Source: JALHMQ01 sp020248785
GTDB taxonomy: Bacteria > Pseudomonadota > Gammaproteobacteria > Burkholderiales > Burkholderiaceae_F
NCBI GenBank assembly: GCA_046343415.1
Contig: JBKDNL010000174.1
Coordinates: 1-13,919, forward strand
Direction: 5' to 3'
DNA length: 13,919 nucleotides
Below the pieces are notes generated by a model that did no database searches, was not told the DNA's origin, and saw nothing but the letters and a program-made list of their open reading frames with translations. The position numbers and the translations under genes were made by a program. Below, piece by piece: positions 7,022 to 13,919 of this stretch (positions are counted from its first letter, which is position 1; each line of letters starts with the position of its first letter).

Positions 7022-8385
7022 GTGCGGCCCTCGGCTGATGGCGTCGCGCGACGGCGGAACTCCCGGCCCACCAAAAAGGCCACGACCAGCCACACGATGA
7101 CGAGCGCGACGTTGATCCACGCAAACTGGGTCGTCCCAAGCGCGAGCACGGCAGTGCCAAGAAACACGGTGGCCGACGACAGCACGTCGCCTGCGCGCAC
7201 GATGAAGCTGTCCGTGACCTGCTTGGCCTTGTACTTCTCCTCGCGGGTCGTGGGTAGGAACAGCATCTGCCGCACGGTGTTCTGCAACGAGTAGTCGACC
7301 GAGTTCTCCGCGGTCTTGATCCAACGGACCACCGCCAGCGAGGGCAGCAGCGCGGCCACGGCGTAGCTCCCCAGAGCGACCACGGGAAGAACGCAGACGG
7401 CGACATGGACGCCGACCAGCTTGATGATGCGCGAGACGACAAAGAGTTGCACCAGCATGCCGACGATGTTCACGACCTGGAAGTACTCGGCGTAGAACGC
7501 GCCGATGAACGCGCCCGCACGTTCCGGCGCCAGCGATCCCGCCGCGACCCGCTCTTCCGCGGCCCGCTGCACGATGGACGACAGGATGAATTCGCCGGTG
7601 GCGTTCACCCAGTTCAGCAGCAACACCATGGCGCCGATCAGCAGCAGGTAGCGGCTGCGCAGCACCAGCGCAAAGGCGTTGGCGCCGCCGATCGGTGCAT
7701 CGTCGCCACGCTGCCGGCCTGCCGGACCGGTCGTCGCCTTCAGCGCCCTTTCACGCGCATCGATCCAGTTGAACGCGGCGAGGCTGAGTCCCAGGATCAT
7801 CGCAGCCACCAGCAGCAGGGCGTGCACGCCCAGCAGTCCGATCAGGCGGCCTGCGATGAAAGCGCCACAGACCGCGCCCAATGATGCCCCGAAGGCGATG
7901 ACCGCGAACAAGCGCTTACCGGCCTCCGGGGCGTACAGGTCGTTGGCATACGCCCAGAACTGGGCGATCACCATGAGGCTGAAGATGCCGATCCACAGAA
8001 AGAACACGACACCGACGTGCCAGCCCGCCTCTGCCGCAAGGTAAAGCAGCGGCAGGCACGCGGTGAAGAAGGCGGTGACGGTGTTGATCAGGCGTCGACG
8101 CGGCAGCCGGGCGGCGAGCGCGCCATAGGCCGGCACGATCGCGACGAGCAACACGGCTTGCAAGGCCATCGAGTAGCTCTTGATCTGCGCACCATCCGGC
8201 TGGGCAAGAATCAGCGCCTCGCGCACCGGCTTCATCACGTAGTACGCCGTCAGGATGAGAAAGACGTTGAACGCGAGTAGCAGCAGGCGCGCGCTCTCGC
8301 CCCGATGCACGTCGGCAAACAGGGACAGGACGCGGTCGAGCGGGAGCTTGGTCCCGGCGATCGGCAGGGCCGCGGTCGATCTCAA
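7018..8385 (-). CDS. ATP/ADP carrier (NTT/TLC, Npt1/Npt2) family membrane protein
   Basis: A 455-residue polytopic inner-membrane protein with about 11-12 hydrophobic helices. Family landmarks: TAYYVMKPVREALIL (46-60) in the first helix, FWAYANDLYAPEAGKRLFAV (143-162), and AENSVDYSLQNTVRQMLFLP (359-378) followed by TTREEKYKAKQVTDSFIVRA (379-398). These match the nucleotide-transporter family best known from plastids, Chlamydia and Rickettsia, where ATP is exchanged for ADP. By my alignment from memory, the essential lysine of helix 1 in plastid carriers is an arginine here (R55). Members in free-living bacteria are of largely unknown specificity, so ATP transport is inferred, not shown. The start is uncertain: no ATG is available near the N-terminus. 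TTG at 8385 is the first possible start after an in-frame stop and has no good ribosome site; a GTG at codon 27 is an alternative. It is the first gene of the four-gene operon and overlaps the symporter gene by 4 bp. Confidence 0.8.
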   Translation of the reverse strand: MRSTAALPIAGTKLPLDRVLSLFADVHRGESARLLLLAFNVFLILTAYYVMKPVREALILAQPDGAQIKSYSMALQAVLLVAIVPAYGALAARLPRRRLINTVTAFFTACLPLLYLAAEAGWHVGVVFFLWIGIFSLMVIAQFWAYANDLYAPEAGKRLFAVIAFGASLGAVCGAFIAGRLIGLLGVHALLLVAAMILGLSLAAFNWIDARERALKATTGPAGRQRGDDAPIGGANAFALVLRSRYLLLIGAMVLLLNWVNATGEFILSSIVQRAAEERVAAGSLAPERAGAFIGAFYAEYFQVVNIVGMLVQLFVVSRIIKLVGVHVAVCVLPVVALGSYAVAALLPSLAVVRWIKTAENSVDYSLQNTVRQMLFLPTTREEKYKAKQVTDSFIVRAGDVLSSATVFLGTAVLALGTTQFAWINVALVIVWLVVAFLVGREFRRRATPSAEGRT

Positions 8386-8462
8386 CGGGCGCCGCCGATC
8401 GTATTGGACGTGACCATGACCGACTCAGTCACGCTGGCGAGCGCAGGCAGCGTATCGCCCTC

Positions 8463-8492
8463 TCGATGTGAATTGCATCGGACAAACATCGA
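8463..8492. repeat. Inverted repeat, possible operator of the carrier operon
   Basis: TCGATGT at 8463-8469 is matched by its exact complement ACATCGA at 8486-8492, with a 16-base spacer. It lies about 80 bp upstream of the carrier start, where a regulator site is plausible. Seven-base arms can arise by chance, so this is only a candidate. Confidence 0.3.
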
Positions 8493-8950
8493 CACCGGCA
8501 AGTGCCGCCCTCCCCATCACCGCCATCGCCGCCATCGCCGACGACAGCCTCGTTGCAGACCCTGACGGCCCGATTCTTGTGACGTTATGGCAACGCGTCG
8601 CGCGGGAAGCGCCAGAAAACCTCGCATTGGAACTTCGCGACGGCGCCGCCGCTATCCAAAAGCGAACCGCATCGCGCCGGCCATGGCTGACTGCAACTTG
8701 ACGACGCGGCCAGTGGCTGCTCTCAATCGAGGGCGCGGATTGCGGCCGGAGGCATTCCGATCTGACCAACACGTCATTTGATTGCCGCCCCGGCACCCCG
8801 GGCGAGAGTACCGCGAGCAGGGGCTACAGCCAGTTCGCCGGATCCGGAACGAATCTTCGCTCGGCAGGTTAGCCGCCGTTGCGCGGGTTCCATCATGCAG
8901 CACGCGCCCGTGTACACGCCCGTCGACAGTGTGACGGCCCCGACTTTGGG

Positions 8951-8979
8951 TTGAACTTTCTACGCTTGTCGTTTACGGT
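8951..8979 (+). promoter_or_regulatory. Candidate sigma-70-like promoter of the plus-strand serine hydrolase
   Basis: TTGAAC (8951-8956) resembles a -35 box (TTGACA), and TACGGT (8974-8979) after a 17-base spacer is a weak -10 box. The local sequence is more AT-rich than its surroundings. A start of transcription near 8986 would leave a leader of about 35 bases before the ATG at 9022. This also favours that ATG over the GTG at 8989. Confidence 0.35.
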
Positions 8980-9021
8980 GGACAGATTGTGTTCTGGCCG
9001 CCCCCCGCCAACTCGCAGTCG

Positions 9022-9924
9022 ATGACTCGCTTTCTCCTTGCACGCGCGGCACTGACTCTCGGCCTGGCGGCGTTTGCGCTACTTTCGGCTGCGCAACCCG
9101 CCGGCGCTGACTTGCGTGCTGCCCGGGACGCGCGGCTTCAGACCGGACTCGAAGCGCTCGTCGTCACGCAAAGACTTGACCAGGCGATCCAGCAGGGCCG
9201 GCTCGCGCTCGCGCTCGTCGACGTCACCGATCCAACGGCGCCACGCCTGGCAATGCTCAACGGCGACCGCATGATGTACGCGGCAAGCATGCCCAAAGTC
9301 GCCATCCTGCTCGGCGCACTGGCCGAGGCCGAAGCGGGCCGCCTGCCGATGACGCCCGGCATTCTCGGCGCCATGACCAACATGATCCGCTTCTCGAGCA
9401 ATGACGATGCGACGCGCGTGCTGAAGTTCGTTGGCGTGGAACGACTCGCCGAGATCCTGCAGTCGCCGCGCTTCGGGCTGTACGACCCCGCCAACTTCGG
9501 CGGCCTGTGGGTTGGCAAAGGCTACGGGCCGGAGCCCGCGATCCGCCGCGATCCTCTGCGGAACCTGTCCCATGGCGCAACCGCGTTTCAAACTGCGCGC
9601 CTGTACTGGATGCTCGCAAGTGACCGGTTGCTCAGCCCGCAGATGAACGCGCTGATGAAACAGGTGCTGTCCAACCCGGGCATCGCGCACAAGTTCGTCA
9701 AGGGACTGGAATCGCGGCCGGGCGCAGCGGTCTATCGCAAGTCAGGCACTTGGCGCAACTTCCACGCGGACAGTGCGCTGGTCGAGAGCGGCGGTCGGCG
9801 CATCGTAATGGTCGGCATCGCTGACCATCCTGACGGCGGTGATTGGTTGATGCGGCTGGCCGGCCCCATGCACGACCTCGTCTGCGCGCCGGTCGACACG
9901 GTCGCCGCACGACGGTCCGATTAG
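9022..9924 (+). CDS. Secreted serine hydrolase, class A beta-lactamase fold (second copy)
   Basis: A 300-residue exported enzyme of the beta-lactamase/transpeptidase-like superfamily. Residues 1-29 form a signal peptide (MTRFLLARAALTLGLAAFAL, then AGA before DLRAA). Motifs in order are S89-M-P-K92, S125-S-N127 and K240-S-G-T243. No clean ExxLN omega-loop motif is present; EPAIR (171-175) is the nearest candidate. Its segment LALALVDVTDPTAPRLAMLN (61-80) parallels VAVLDLTDPAKPRYAEHN in the serine hydrolase at 538-1815, so the two are paralogues. It may act on peptidoglycan-type or other envelope bonds; resistance to beta-lactams is not established. The start is ambiguous: GTG at 8989 has GGTGGA 6 bases before it, but the ATG at 9022 gives a normal signal peptide. 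It is transcribed away from the carrier operon and converges with the globin gene. Confidence 0.8.
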   Translation: MTRFLLARAALTLGLAAFALLSAAQPAGADLRAARDARLQTGLEALVVTQRLDQAIQQGRLALALVDVTDPTAPRLAMLNGDRMMYAASMPKVAILLGALAEAEAGRLPMTPGILGAMTNMIRFSSNDDATRVLKFVGVERLAEILQSPRFGLYDPANFGGLWVGKGYGPEPAIRRDPLRNLSHGATAFQTARLYWMLASDRLLSPQMNALMKQVLSNPGIAHKFVKGLESRPGAAVYRKSGTWRNFHADSALVESGGRRIVMVGIADHPDGGDWLMRLAGPMHDLVCAPVDTVAARRSD

Positions 9925-9925
9925 C

Positions 9926-9964
9926 GCGGCGCGGAGTCGCAGCCGCCCCGACGGCACGCGCCGC
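9926..9964. terminator. Candidate bidirectional terminator hairpin between convergent genes
   Basis: GCGGCGCG (9926-9933) and CGCGCCGC (9957-9964) form a perfect 8-bp GC stem, with a smaller inner pairing possible (GTCG with CGAC). It fills the 52-bp gap between the stops of the plus-strand serine hydrolase and the minus-strand globin, where termination in both directions is expected. There is no T-run, so a classical intrinsic terminator is not proven. Confidence 0.4.
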
Positions 9965-9976
9965 AACGCAGTACGC

Positions 9977-10390
9977 CTACTGGTTGCGCATCCAGTCCGC
10001 GGTCTGGAAGAACGACTCGTTCAGCCGCTCGCGCAGCCACTGCGGAACATCCAGCTCACCCATCGCCTGGTCCATGCACGCGAGCCACTGGTCGCGCTCG
10101 ACCACACCGATGGCAAAGGGCAAGTGGCGCGCACGCAGGCGCGGATGGCCAAAGCGCTCGATGTAGTGATTGGGCCCACCGAGCCAGCCTGAAAGAAACC
10201 AGTACAGCTTGTTGCGTGCGTCGGTGAGGTCATTGCCATGCACGGCACGCAGCTCGCGGTACTGCGGCTCGAGGTCCATCAGGTCGTAGAACCGGTCGGC
10301 CAGCGCGCGCACGGCCTGCTCGCCGCCGAGCAGTGCATACGGCGTCTGCTCCGCCTTGGTCGCCTCCCCGGTTAGATTGGGCACGCTCAT
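9977..10390 (-). CDS. Group II truncated hemoglobin
   Basis: A 137-residue cytoplasmic heme protein of the 2-on-2 globin group II (GlbO-like) family. Landmarks: TPYALLGGEQAVRALADRFY (16-35) with the B10 tyrosine Y35, KLYWFLSGWLGGPNHYIERF (61-80), GHPRLRARHLPF (81-92) with the proximal heme ligand H89 (F8), and W102 (G8) in ERDQWLACM. The CD1 position appears to be histidine H51 (AVHGNDL). Such globins bind oxygen or NO and are linked to detoxification or oxygen handling, but the role here is not known. The ATG at 10390 shares one base with the TAA of the upstream permease gene (TAATG), indicating translational coupling; the frame open further upstream lies inside that gene and was rejected. 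Confidence 0.93.
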   Translation of the reverse strand: MSVPNLTGEATKAEQTPYALLGGEQAVRALADRFYDLMDLEPQYRELRAVHGNDLTDARNKLYWFLSGWLGGPNHYIERFGHPRLRARHLPFAIGVVERDQWLACMDQAMGELDVPQWLRERLNESFFQTADWMRNQ

Positions 10391-12897
10391 TAGGCTTCCC
10401 GCAGCGTGGTCAGAGGCGGCGTTCGCAGGACGCTGCGCAGGCCGAGCCAGCCGCCGGCGAGCGCGCAGGCGGCACCGCCGCCGATGCCGAGCACGAAGAT
10501 CCAAGGCGTCACCATGTAGTCGAACTCGAAGGCGTACTTGGCCAACGCCCAGCCGATCGCCGCCGCACCCGTCGCGGCGAGCAAGCCCGCGAGGCCACCG
10601 AGGCAAAGCATCTCTGCCATCTGCGCGTTGGACAATTGCTTGCGGCTGGCGCCCAGTGCGCGCAGCAGGCCGGCTTCGCGCACGCGCTCGTCGCGCGAGC
10701 TGGCCAGCGCCGCGTACAGCACCAGAACGCCCGCGGCGAGCGTGAACACGAAAAGGAACTCGACCGCGGCAATGACCTGATCCAGCACGGCCTGCACCTG
10801 GCGGAACACCGCACTGGTGTCGACCACGGTCAGGTTCGGAAACTCGCGAACCAGATCGCTGGTGACGGCCGCGCGCGCATCAGGCAGGTGAAACGCCGTG
10901 ATGAAACTCTTGGGCTGATCGCCGAGCAGCGACGGCGGCATGATCACGAAGAAGTTGGCGCGCATGCTGTCCCAGTTGACCTTGCGCAGCGAGGTCACGC
11001 GCGCGGTCACCTGGCGGCCGGCGATGTCGAAGGTCAGCACGTCGCCGAGCGCGACGCCGAGCGTCTTGGCAATGCCGTCCTCGATCGACAGCTCGTCGCT
11101 GCCGTCGCGGAACCACTGGCCGGCGACGATGCGGTTGTGCCCCGGCGCATCGGCCGTGTACGACAGGTTGAACTCGCGGTCGACCAGCCGCTGCGCACGC
11201 TCGCTGGCAAAGTCCTCGGGGCCGACCGGCTGGCCGTTCTTCGCGATCAGTCGCCCACGGATCATCGGATACAGGATCGCGTCGCCCAGCCCGGCCGCCC
11301 GCAGGCGCGCCTGCACCGGTTGCACCTGGTCGGGCTGGATATTGATGACGAAGCGATTGGGCGCATCGGCCGGCGCACTGGTGCGCCAGGCGTTGACGAG
11401 ATCAGTGCGCGTGACGGTGAGCAGCAGCAGCGCCATCAGGCCCACGGCCAGCGACACCAGTTGCACGATGGTGGCCACCGGCCGGCGCTGCACGGCGGCT
11501 ACCGCAAAGCGCCAGCTGATGCCCAGTTGCCCGGTAAAGGCACGCAGCGGCGCCAAGAGCTGCAGCGCGCCCCAGGCCACCAGCGCGAACACTACGACGC
11601 CAATCGCAAAGCCACCCGCCGTCATGCTGCCGATGCGCAGGTCATTGCTGGTCCACAGCAGCAGGCCGAAGAAGCCGGCAAAGCCGACGAGGTAGCCGAG
11701 CGCCGCGCGACCCGACGGCGGGCCCAGATCCTTGCGCAGCACGCGCAGCGGTGGCACGCGGCGCAGTTGCGCCAACGGCGGCAGGGCAAAGCCAAGCAGC
11801 AGCACCAGTCCGACCGCTCCGCCCTGCAGCGCCGGCCACACCGACGGCTGCGGCAAAGCGGTCTGGATCAGCGAGCCCAGCACCGAGAGCAACACGAAGT
11901 GAAAGGCGTAGCCGAGCAGCATACCGGCGGCGCAGGCCACCACGCCGATGTACAGGAACTCAAGTGCAAACAGGCGAAAGATGTCGGTCTGCGCCAGTCC
12001 AAGGCAGCGCATCATGGCGCAGGAGTCGAGGTGCCGCAGCGAGAAGCGGCGTGCGGCTGCGGCCACGGCCACCGCGGCCACCATCGCGGCCAACAGCGCG
12101 ACCAGGGCGAGGAAGCGCTCGGCACGTTCGAGCGTGCGCTGCATCTCGGGGCGGCCGCCCTCCAGCGACTCGATTTGCCGGCCGCGGCCGAGCGTGGGTC
12201 GGGTGGCGTTGACGTAGGACTCCACCTGTTGCCGTTCGCCGGCCAGCAGCAGGCGGTACGTGACGCGGCTGCCGGGCTGGATGAGTTCGGTCGCCGGAAG
12301 GTCGGCGATGTTGAGCATCACGCGCGGCGCGAAGTTGATGAACTGCCCGCCGCGATCGGGCTCGATGGCGATCAGCTTGTCCACCCGGAACAGCTTCTCT
12401 CCGAGCTTCAACTGCTCGCCGACCTTCAGCTGGAGCGCCTGCACGGCCTGTGGATCGACCCAAACCGTGCCGGGGGCCGGCACCGCGCGCGTCTCCACGT
12501 CAGGCGCACCGACGCCGTCGCGCACGCGCAGCCGCCCGCGCAGCGGGTAACCCTCGGAGACGGCCTTGACCGCCGACAGCGCTGTGAAGTCCGCATTGGT
12601 GGCGTTAAGCGCCATGCTGGGAAAGACGACCGTTTCAGCCTGCGTCAGCCCGGCCGTCTGCGCGCGCTCACGCAGCGCGGCGCTGATCGGCGCATCGGCC
12701 GACACCACCGCGTCGGCGCCGAGCAGTTGAGCTGCATCGCGCTCCAACCCGAGCCGGATACGGTCGACGAAGAAGCCCACGCTGGTGACCGCCGCGACGG
12801 CGATCACAAGGGCGGAGGCAAGCAGGCGCAACTCGCCGGCGCGCCAGTCGCGCAAGGTCATGCGCAGGGCCTGTCGGAGCAATCGGTTCAGTGTCAT
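10390..12897 (-). CDS. YbbP-like FtsX-family ABC transporter permease
   Basis: An 835-residue inner-membrane permease of the FtsX/MacB type with duplicated architecture, resembling E. coli YbbP. A first helix (about 24-44) is followed by a periplasmic domain (about 50-255, with FINFAPRVMLNIADLPATEL at 186-205). A helix cluster lies at about 262-445. A further helix (473-495), a second periplasmic domain (about 500-700) and three C-terminal helices (about 708-731, 764-786, 798-820) follow. The cytoplasmic loop ERVREAGLLRALGASRKQL (737-755) is the standard FtsX signature. YbbP works with the ATPase YbbA, probably moving or releasing an envelope lipid or protein; no ATPase gene is visible here. 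The start at 12897 lacks a ribosome site and lies 26 bp after guaD, so coupling to guaD translation is likely. A much longer in-frame extension to 13737 lies inside guaD and was not used. Confidence 0.9.
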   Translation of the reverse strand: MTLNRLLRQALRMTLRDWRAGELRLLASALVIAVAAVTSVGFFVDRIRLGLERDAAQLLGADAVVSADAPISAALRERAQTAGLTQAETVVFPSMALNATNADFTALSAVKAVSEGYPLRGRLRVRDGVGAPDVETRAVPAPGTVWVDPQAVQALQLKVGEQLKLGEKLFRVDKLIAIEPDRGGQFINFAPRVMLNIADLPATELIQPGSRVTYRLLLAGERQQVESYVNATRPTLGRGRQIESLEGGRPEMQRTLERAERFLALVALLAAMVAAVAVAAAARRFSLRHLDSCAMMRCLGLAQTDIFRLFALEFLYIGVVACAAGMLLGYAFHFVLLSVLGSLIQTALPQPSVWPALQGGAVGLVLLLGFALPPLAQLRRVPPLRVLRKDLGPPSGRAALGYLVGFAGFFGLLLWTSNDLRIGSMTAGGFAIGVVVFALVAWGALQLLAPLRAFTGQLGISWRFAVAAVQRRPVATIVQLVSLAVGLMALLLLTVTRTDLVNAWRTSAPADAPNRFVINIQPDQVQPVQARLRAAGLGDAILYPMIRGRLIAKNGQPVGPEDFASERAQRLVDREFNLSYTADAPGHNRIVAGQWFRDGSDELSIEDGIAKTLGVALGDVLTFDIAGRQVTARVTSLRKVNWDSMRANFFVIMPPSLLGDQPKSFITAFHLPDARAAVTSDLVREFPNLTVVDTSAVFRQVQAVLDQVIAAVEFLFVFTLAAGVLVLYAALASSRDERVREAGLLRALGASRKQLSNAQMAEMLCLGGLAGLLAATGAAAIGWALAKYAFEFDYMVTPWIFVLGIGGGAACALAGGWLGLRSVLRTPPLTTLREA

Positions 12898-12923
12898 GAG
12901 GAGATTGAGGACGGAAACTGGGG

Positions 12924-13919
12924 TCAGTGCAGCTTGGCCGGCACGCCGGCGATGTAGGTCTGGGTCACCACGCGATCGTCGCCAAGCACGAGCAGCGCGA
13001 ACAGCAGCTCCTCGACCGACGCAGCCCGCGCGGTCCGCCGCGCCAGCAGTGGCGTGGCCTTGGGGTCGAGCACAATGACATCGGCCTCGGCGCCAGGTTC
13101 CAGCGTGCCGACCTGGGTCCACCCCAGCGCCAGCGCGGCGCCCCGCGTGGCCCAATACCAAAGCTGCAGCGCGCTCAGGCCATGGCCGTTCAGGCGCGCG
13201 ATCTCGTGCGCCGAGCGCATTGCGGAGAACATCGAGAAGGACTGCCCGCCACCGACATCGGTCGCCAGCGACAAGCCCATGCCGGCCGCCAGTGCCGCGT
13301 CGAAGTCGAACAGGCCGCTGCCAAGGAACAGGTTCGAGGTCGGGCACACGGCCGCGACGGCGCCTTGCGCGGCCATGCGCGCACGGTCGGCGGCGTCGAG
13401 GTGGATGCAGTGCGCGTAGACCGAACGTGGCGTGAGCAGACCGAAGCGCTCGTAGACATCGAGGTAGCTGCGCGCCTCCGGGAACAGGCCCGCGATCCAG
13501 CGGCACTCCGTCAGGTTCTCGGCCACGTGACTTTGCACCAGCAGCTCCGGCCGCGCGCGCGCCAGTGCCCCCGCGGCCTGCAACTGCGCGCGCGATGACG
13601 TGCCGGCAAAGCGCGGCGTAATGGCGTAGGCGAGCCTGCCTCGGCCGTGCCACCGGTCGGCCAGCGCGGCGCTTTCGGCCACGCCGCCTTCGGCGGTGTC
13701 GCGCAGCGCCTCGGGGCAGTTGACGTCCATCAGGCACTTGCCGGCGGCCATGCGCCAGCCACCGTGCAGTGCGGCCTCGAACAGGGCGTCCACCGACTGC
13801 GCATGCACGGTGCCGTACACGCAGGCGCTCGTCGTGCCATGCCGCGCGAGTTCATCGAGGAAGTGTGCGGCCGACTCGGCGCAGCGCGCAGGGTCCGCGT
13901 AGCCAGCTTCGGCCGGAAA
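12924..13919 (-). CDS. guaD: Guanine deaminase, 5' end outside the window
   Basis: The last 331 residues of a cytoplasmic zinc amidohydrolase that converts guanine to xanthine and ammonia in purine salvage and catabolism. The frame is open to the right edge (first codon TTT at 13919-13917), so roughly the first 100 residues, including the HxH metal motif, are missing. Counting from the first visible residue, landmarks are GKCLMDVNCPEALRDTAEGG (60-79, a GuaD hallmark), QSHVAEN (H131 metal ligand, E134 catalytic), AHCIHL (H170 metal ligand), CPTSNLFLGSGLF (192-204) and ATDVGGGQSFSM (D221 metal ligand). These separate it from chlorohydrolases and formimidoylglutamate deiminase. The C-terminal AEADVIVLDP is the usual closing beta segment. 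It starts the minus-strand group guaD, permease, truncated globin. Confidence 0.93.
   Translation of the reverse strand, partial: FPAEAGYADPARCAESAAHFLDELARHGTTSACVYGTVHAQSVDALFEAALHGGWRMAAGKCLMDVNCPEALRDTAEGGVAESAALADRWHGRGRLAYAITPRFAGTSSRAQLQAAGALARARPELLVQSHVAENLTECRWIAGLFPEARSYLDVYERFGLLTPRSVYAHCIHLDAADRARMAAQGAVAAVCPTSNLFLGSGLFDFDAALAAGMGLSLATDVGGGQSFSMFSAMRSAHEIARLNGHGLSALQLWYWATRGAALALGWTQVGTLEPGAEADVIVLDPKATPLLARRTARAASVEELLFALLVLGDDRVVTQTYIAGVPAKLH

Larger units (their letters stand above)
8386..9021. other. Divergent intergenic control region
   Basis: About 600 bp separate the divergently transcribed carrier operon (minus) and the plus-strand serine hydrolase. No convincing gene was found. 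Short open frames exist on both strands but lack ribosome sites and recognisable domains. The best is a plus-strand frame ending at 8701 that contains VTLWQRVAREAPENLALELR, perhaps a decayed gene fragment. The region contains a 7-bp inverted repeat (8463-8492), a tandem CGCCATCGC duplication (8521-8538) and a candidate promoter near 8951-8979. The promoters of both flanking units are expected here. Confidence 0.6.

Noticed and set aside
7022..7324. N-terminal extension of the symporter fusion to 7324
   Set aside because: It overlaps the carrier gene in another frame and is not hydrophobic or conserved; the ATGA junction at 7018-7021 marks the start.
8521..8538. Tandem CGCCATCGC duplication
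   Set aside because: Two copies of a 9-bp unit in GC-rich DNA are expected by chance and show no other support.
8420..8701. Possible small gene or acyl-CoA-synthetase-like fragment on the plus strand
   Set aside because: A short stretch (VTLWQRVAREAPENLALELR) looks protein-like, but there is no ribosome site, no motif and no continuation in any frame, so it is not called as a gene.
10333..12957. Very long open frame on the plus strand opposite the permease gene
   Set aside because: It is the antisense shadow of a GC-rich gene. Its product is rich in R, H, Q and A with no domain or membrane pattern, while the minus strand gives a clear FtsX-type permease.
12898..13737. N-terminal extension of the permease frame to 13737
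   Set aside because: The extension runs out of frame through guaD, is arginine-rich and lacks family similarity; the permease sequence proper begins at the ATG at 12897.

Overview
The window looks like chromosomal DNA of a high-GC betaproteobacterium, most likely of the Burkholderiales. Reasons: strongly GC-biased third codon positions throughout, a group II truncated globin of proteobacterial type, a YbbP-type FtsX permease, a GuaD guanine deaminase, and an ISL3-family insertion sequence end. Genus and species cannot be fixed from the sequence alone. No tRNA, rRNA or CRISPR array was seen.

Layout from left to right. (1) 1-322 is the right end of an ISL3-family insertion sequence: the C-terminus of its transposase and its terminal inverted repeat. 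It has inserted into a small secreted-protein gene on the minus strand (295-453) and cut off that gene's 3' part. (2) 538-8385 is a tightly packed minus-strand operon. In transcription order it holds an ATP/ADP-carrier (NTT/TLC) family membrane protein, a dicarboxylate-symporter-fold protein fused to a periplasmic solute-binding domain, a signal-peptide-bearing protein with phosphohistidine and ATP-grasp dikinase domains, and a secreted class A beta-lactamase-fold serine hydrolase. Two junctions are 4-bp ATGA overlaps and the third is a 17-bp gap. The interrupted small secreted protein follows 84 bp downstream with a near-perfect Shine-Dalgarno sequence and may be the fifth cistron. (3) 8386-9021 is a non-coding divergent control region. 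(4) 9022-9924 is a second secreted serine hydrolase on the plus strand, sharing segments with the one at 538-1815. (5) 9977-13919 is a second minus-strand operon: guanine deaminase guaD (5' end outside the window), a YbbP-like FtsX-family permease, and a group II truncated hemoglobin overlapping the permease stop by one base.

The most interesting part is the 538-8385 operon. The dikinase-like protein needs ATP by family logic, yet it begins with a signal peptide and has only two cysteines, close together near the mature N-terminus. Both facts point to the periplasm, which has no ATP pool. An NTT-family nucleotide carrier is the first gene of the same operon. An attractive but untested idea is that the carrier supplies nucleotide to an extracytoplasmic phosphotransfer reaction, with the symporter/binding-protein fusion and the serine hydrolases acting on the same envelope substrate. 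The dikinase has the order phosphohistidine domain then ATP-grasp domain, as in plant glucan water dikinases and unlike PEP synthase.
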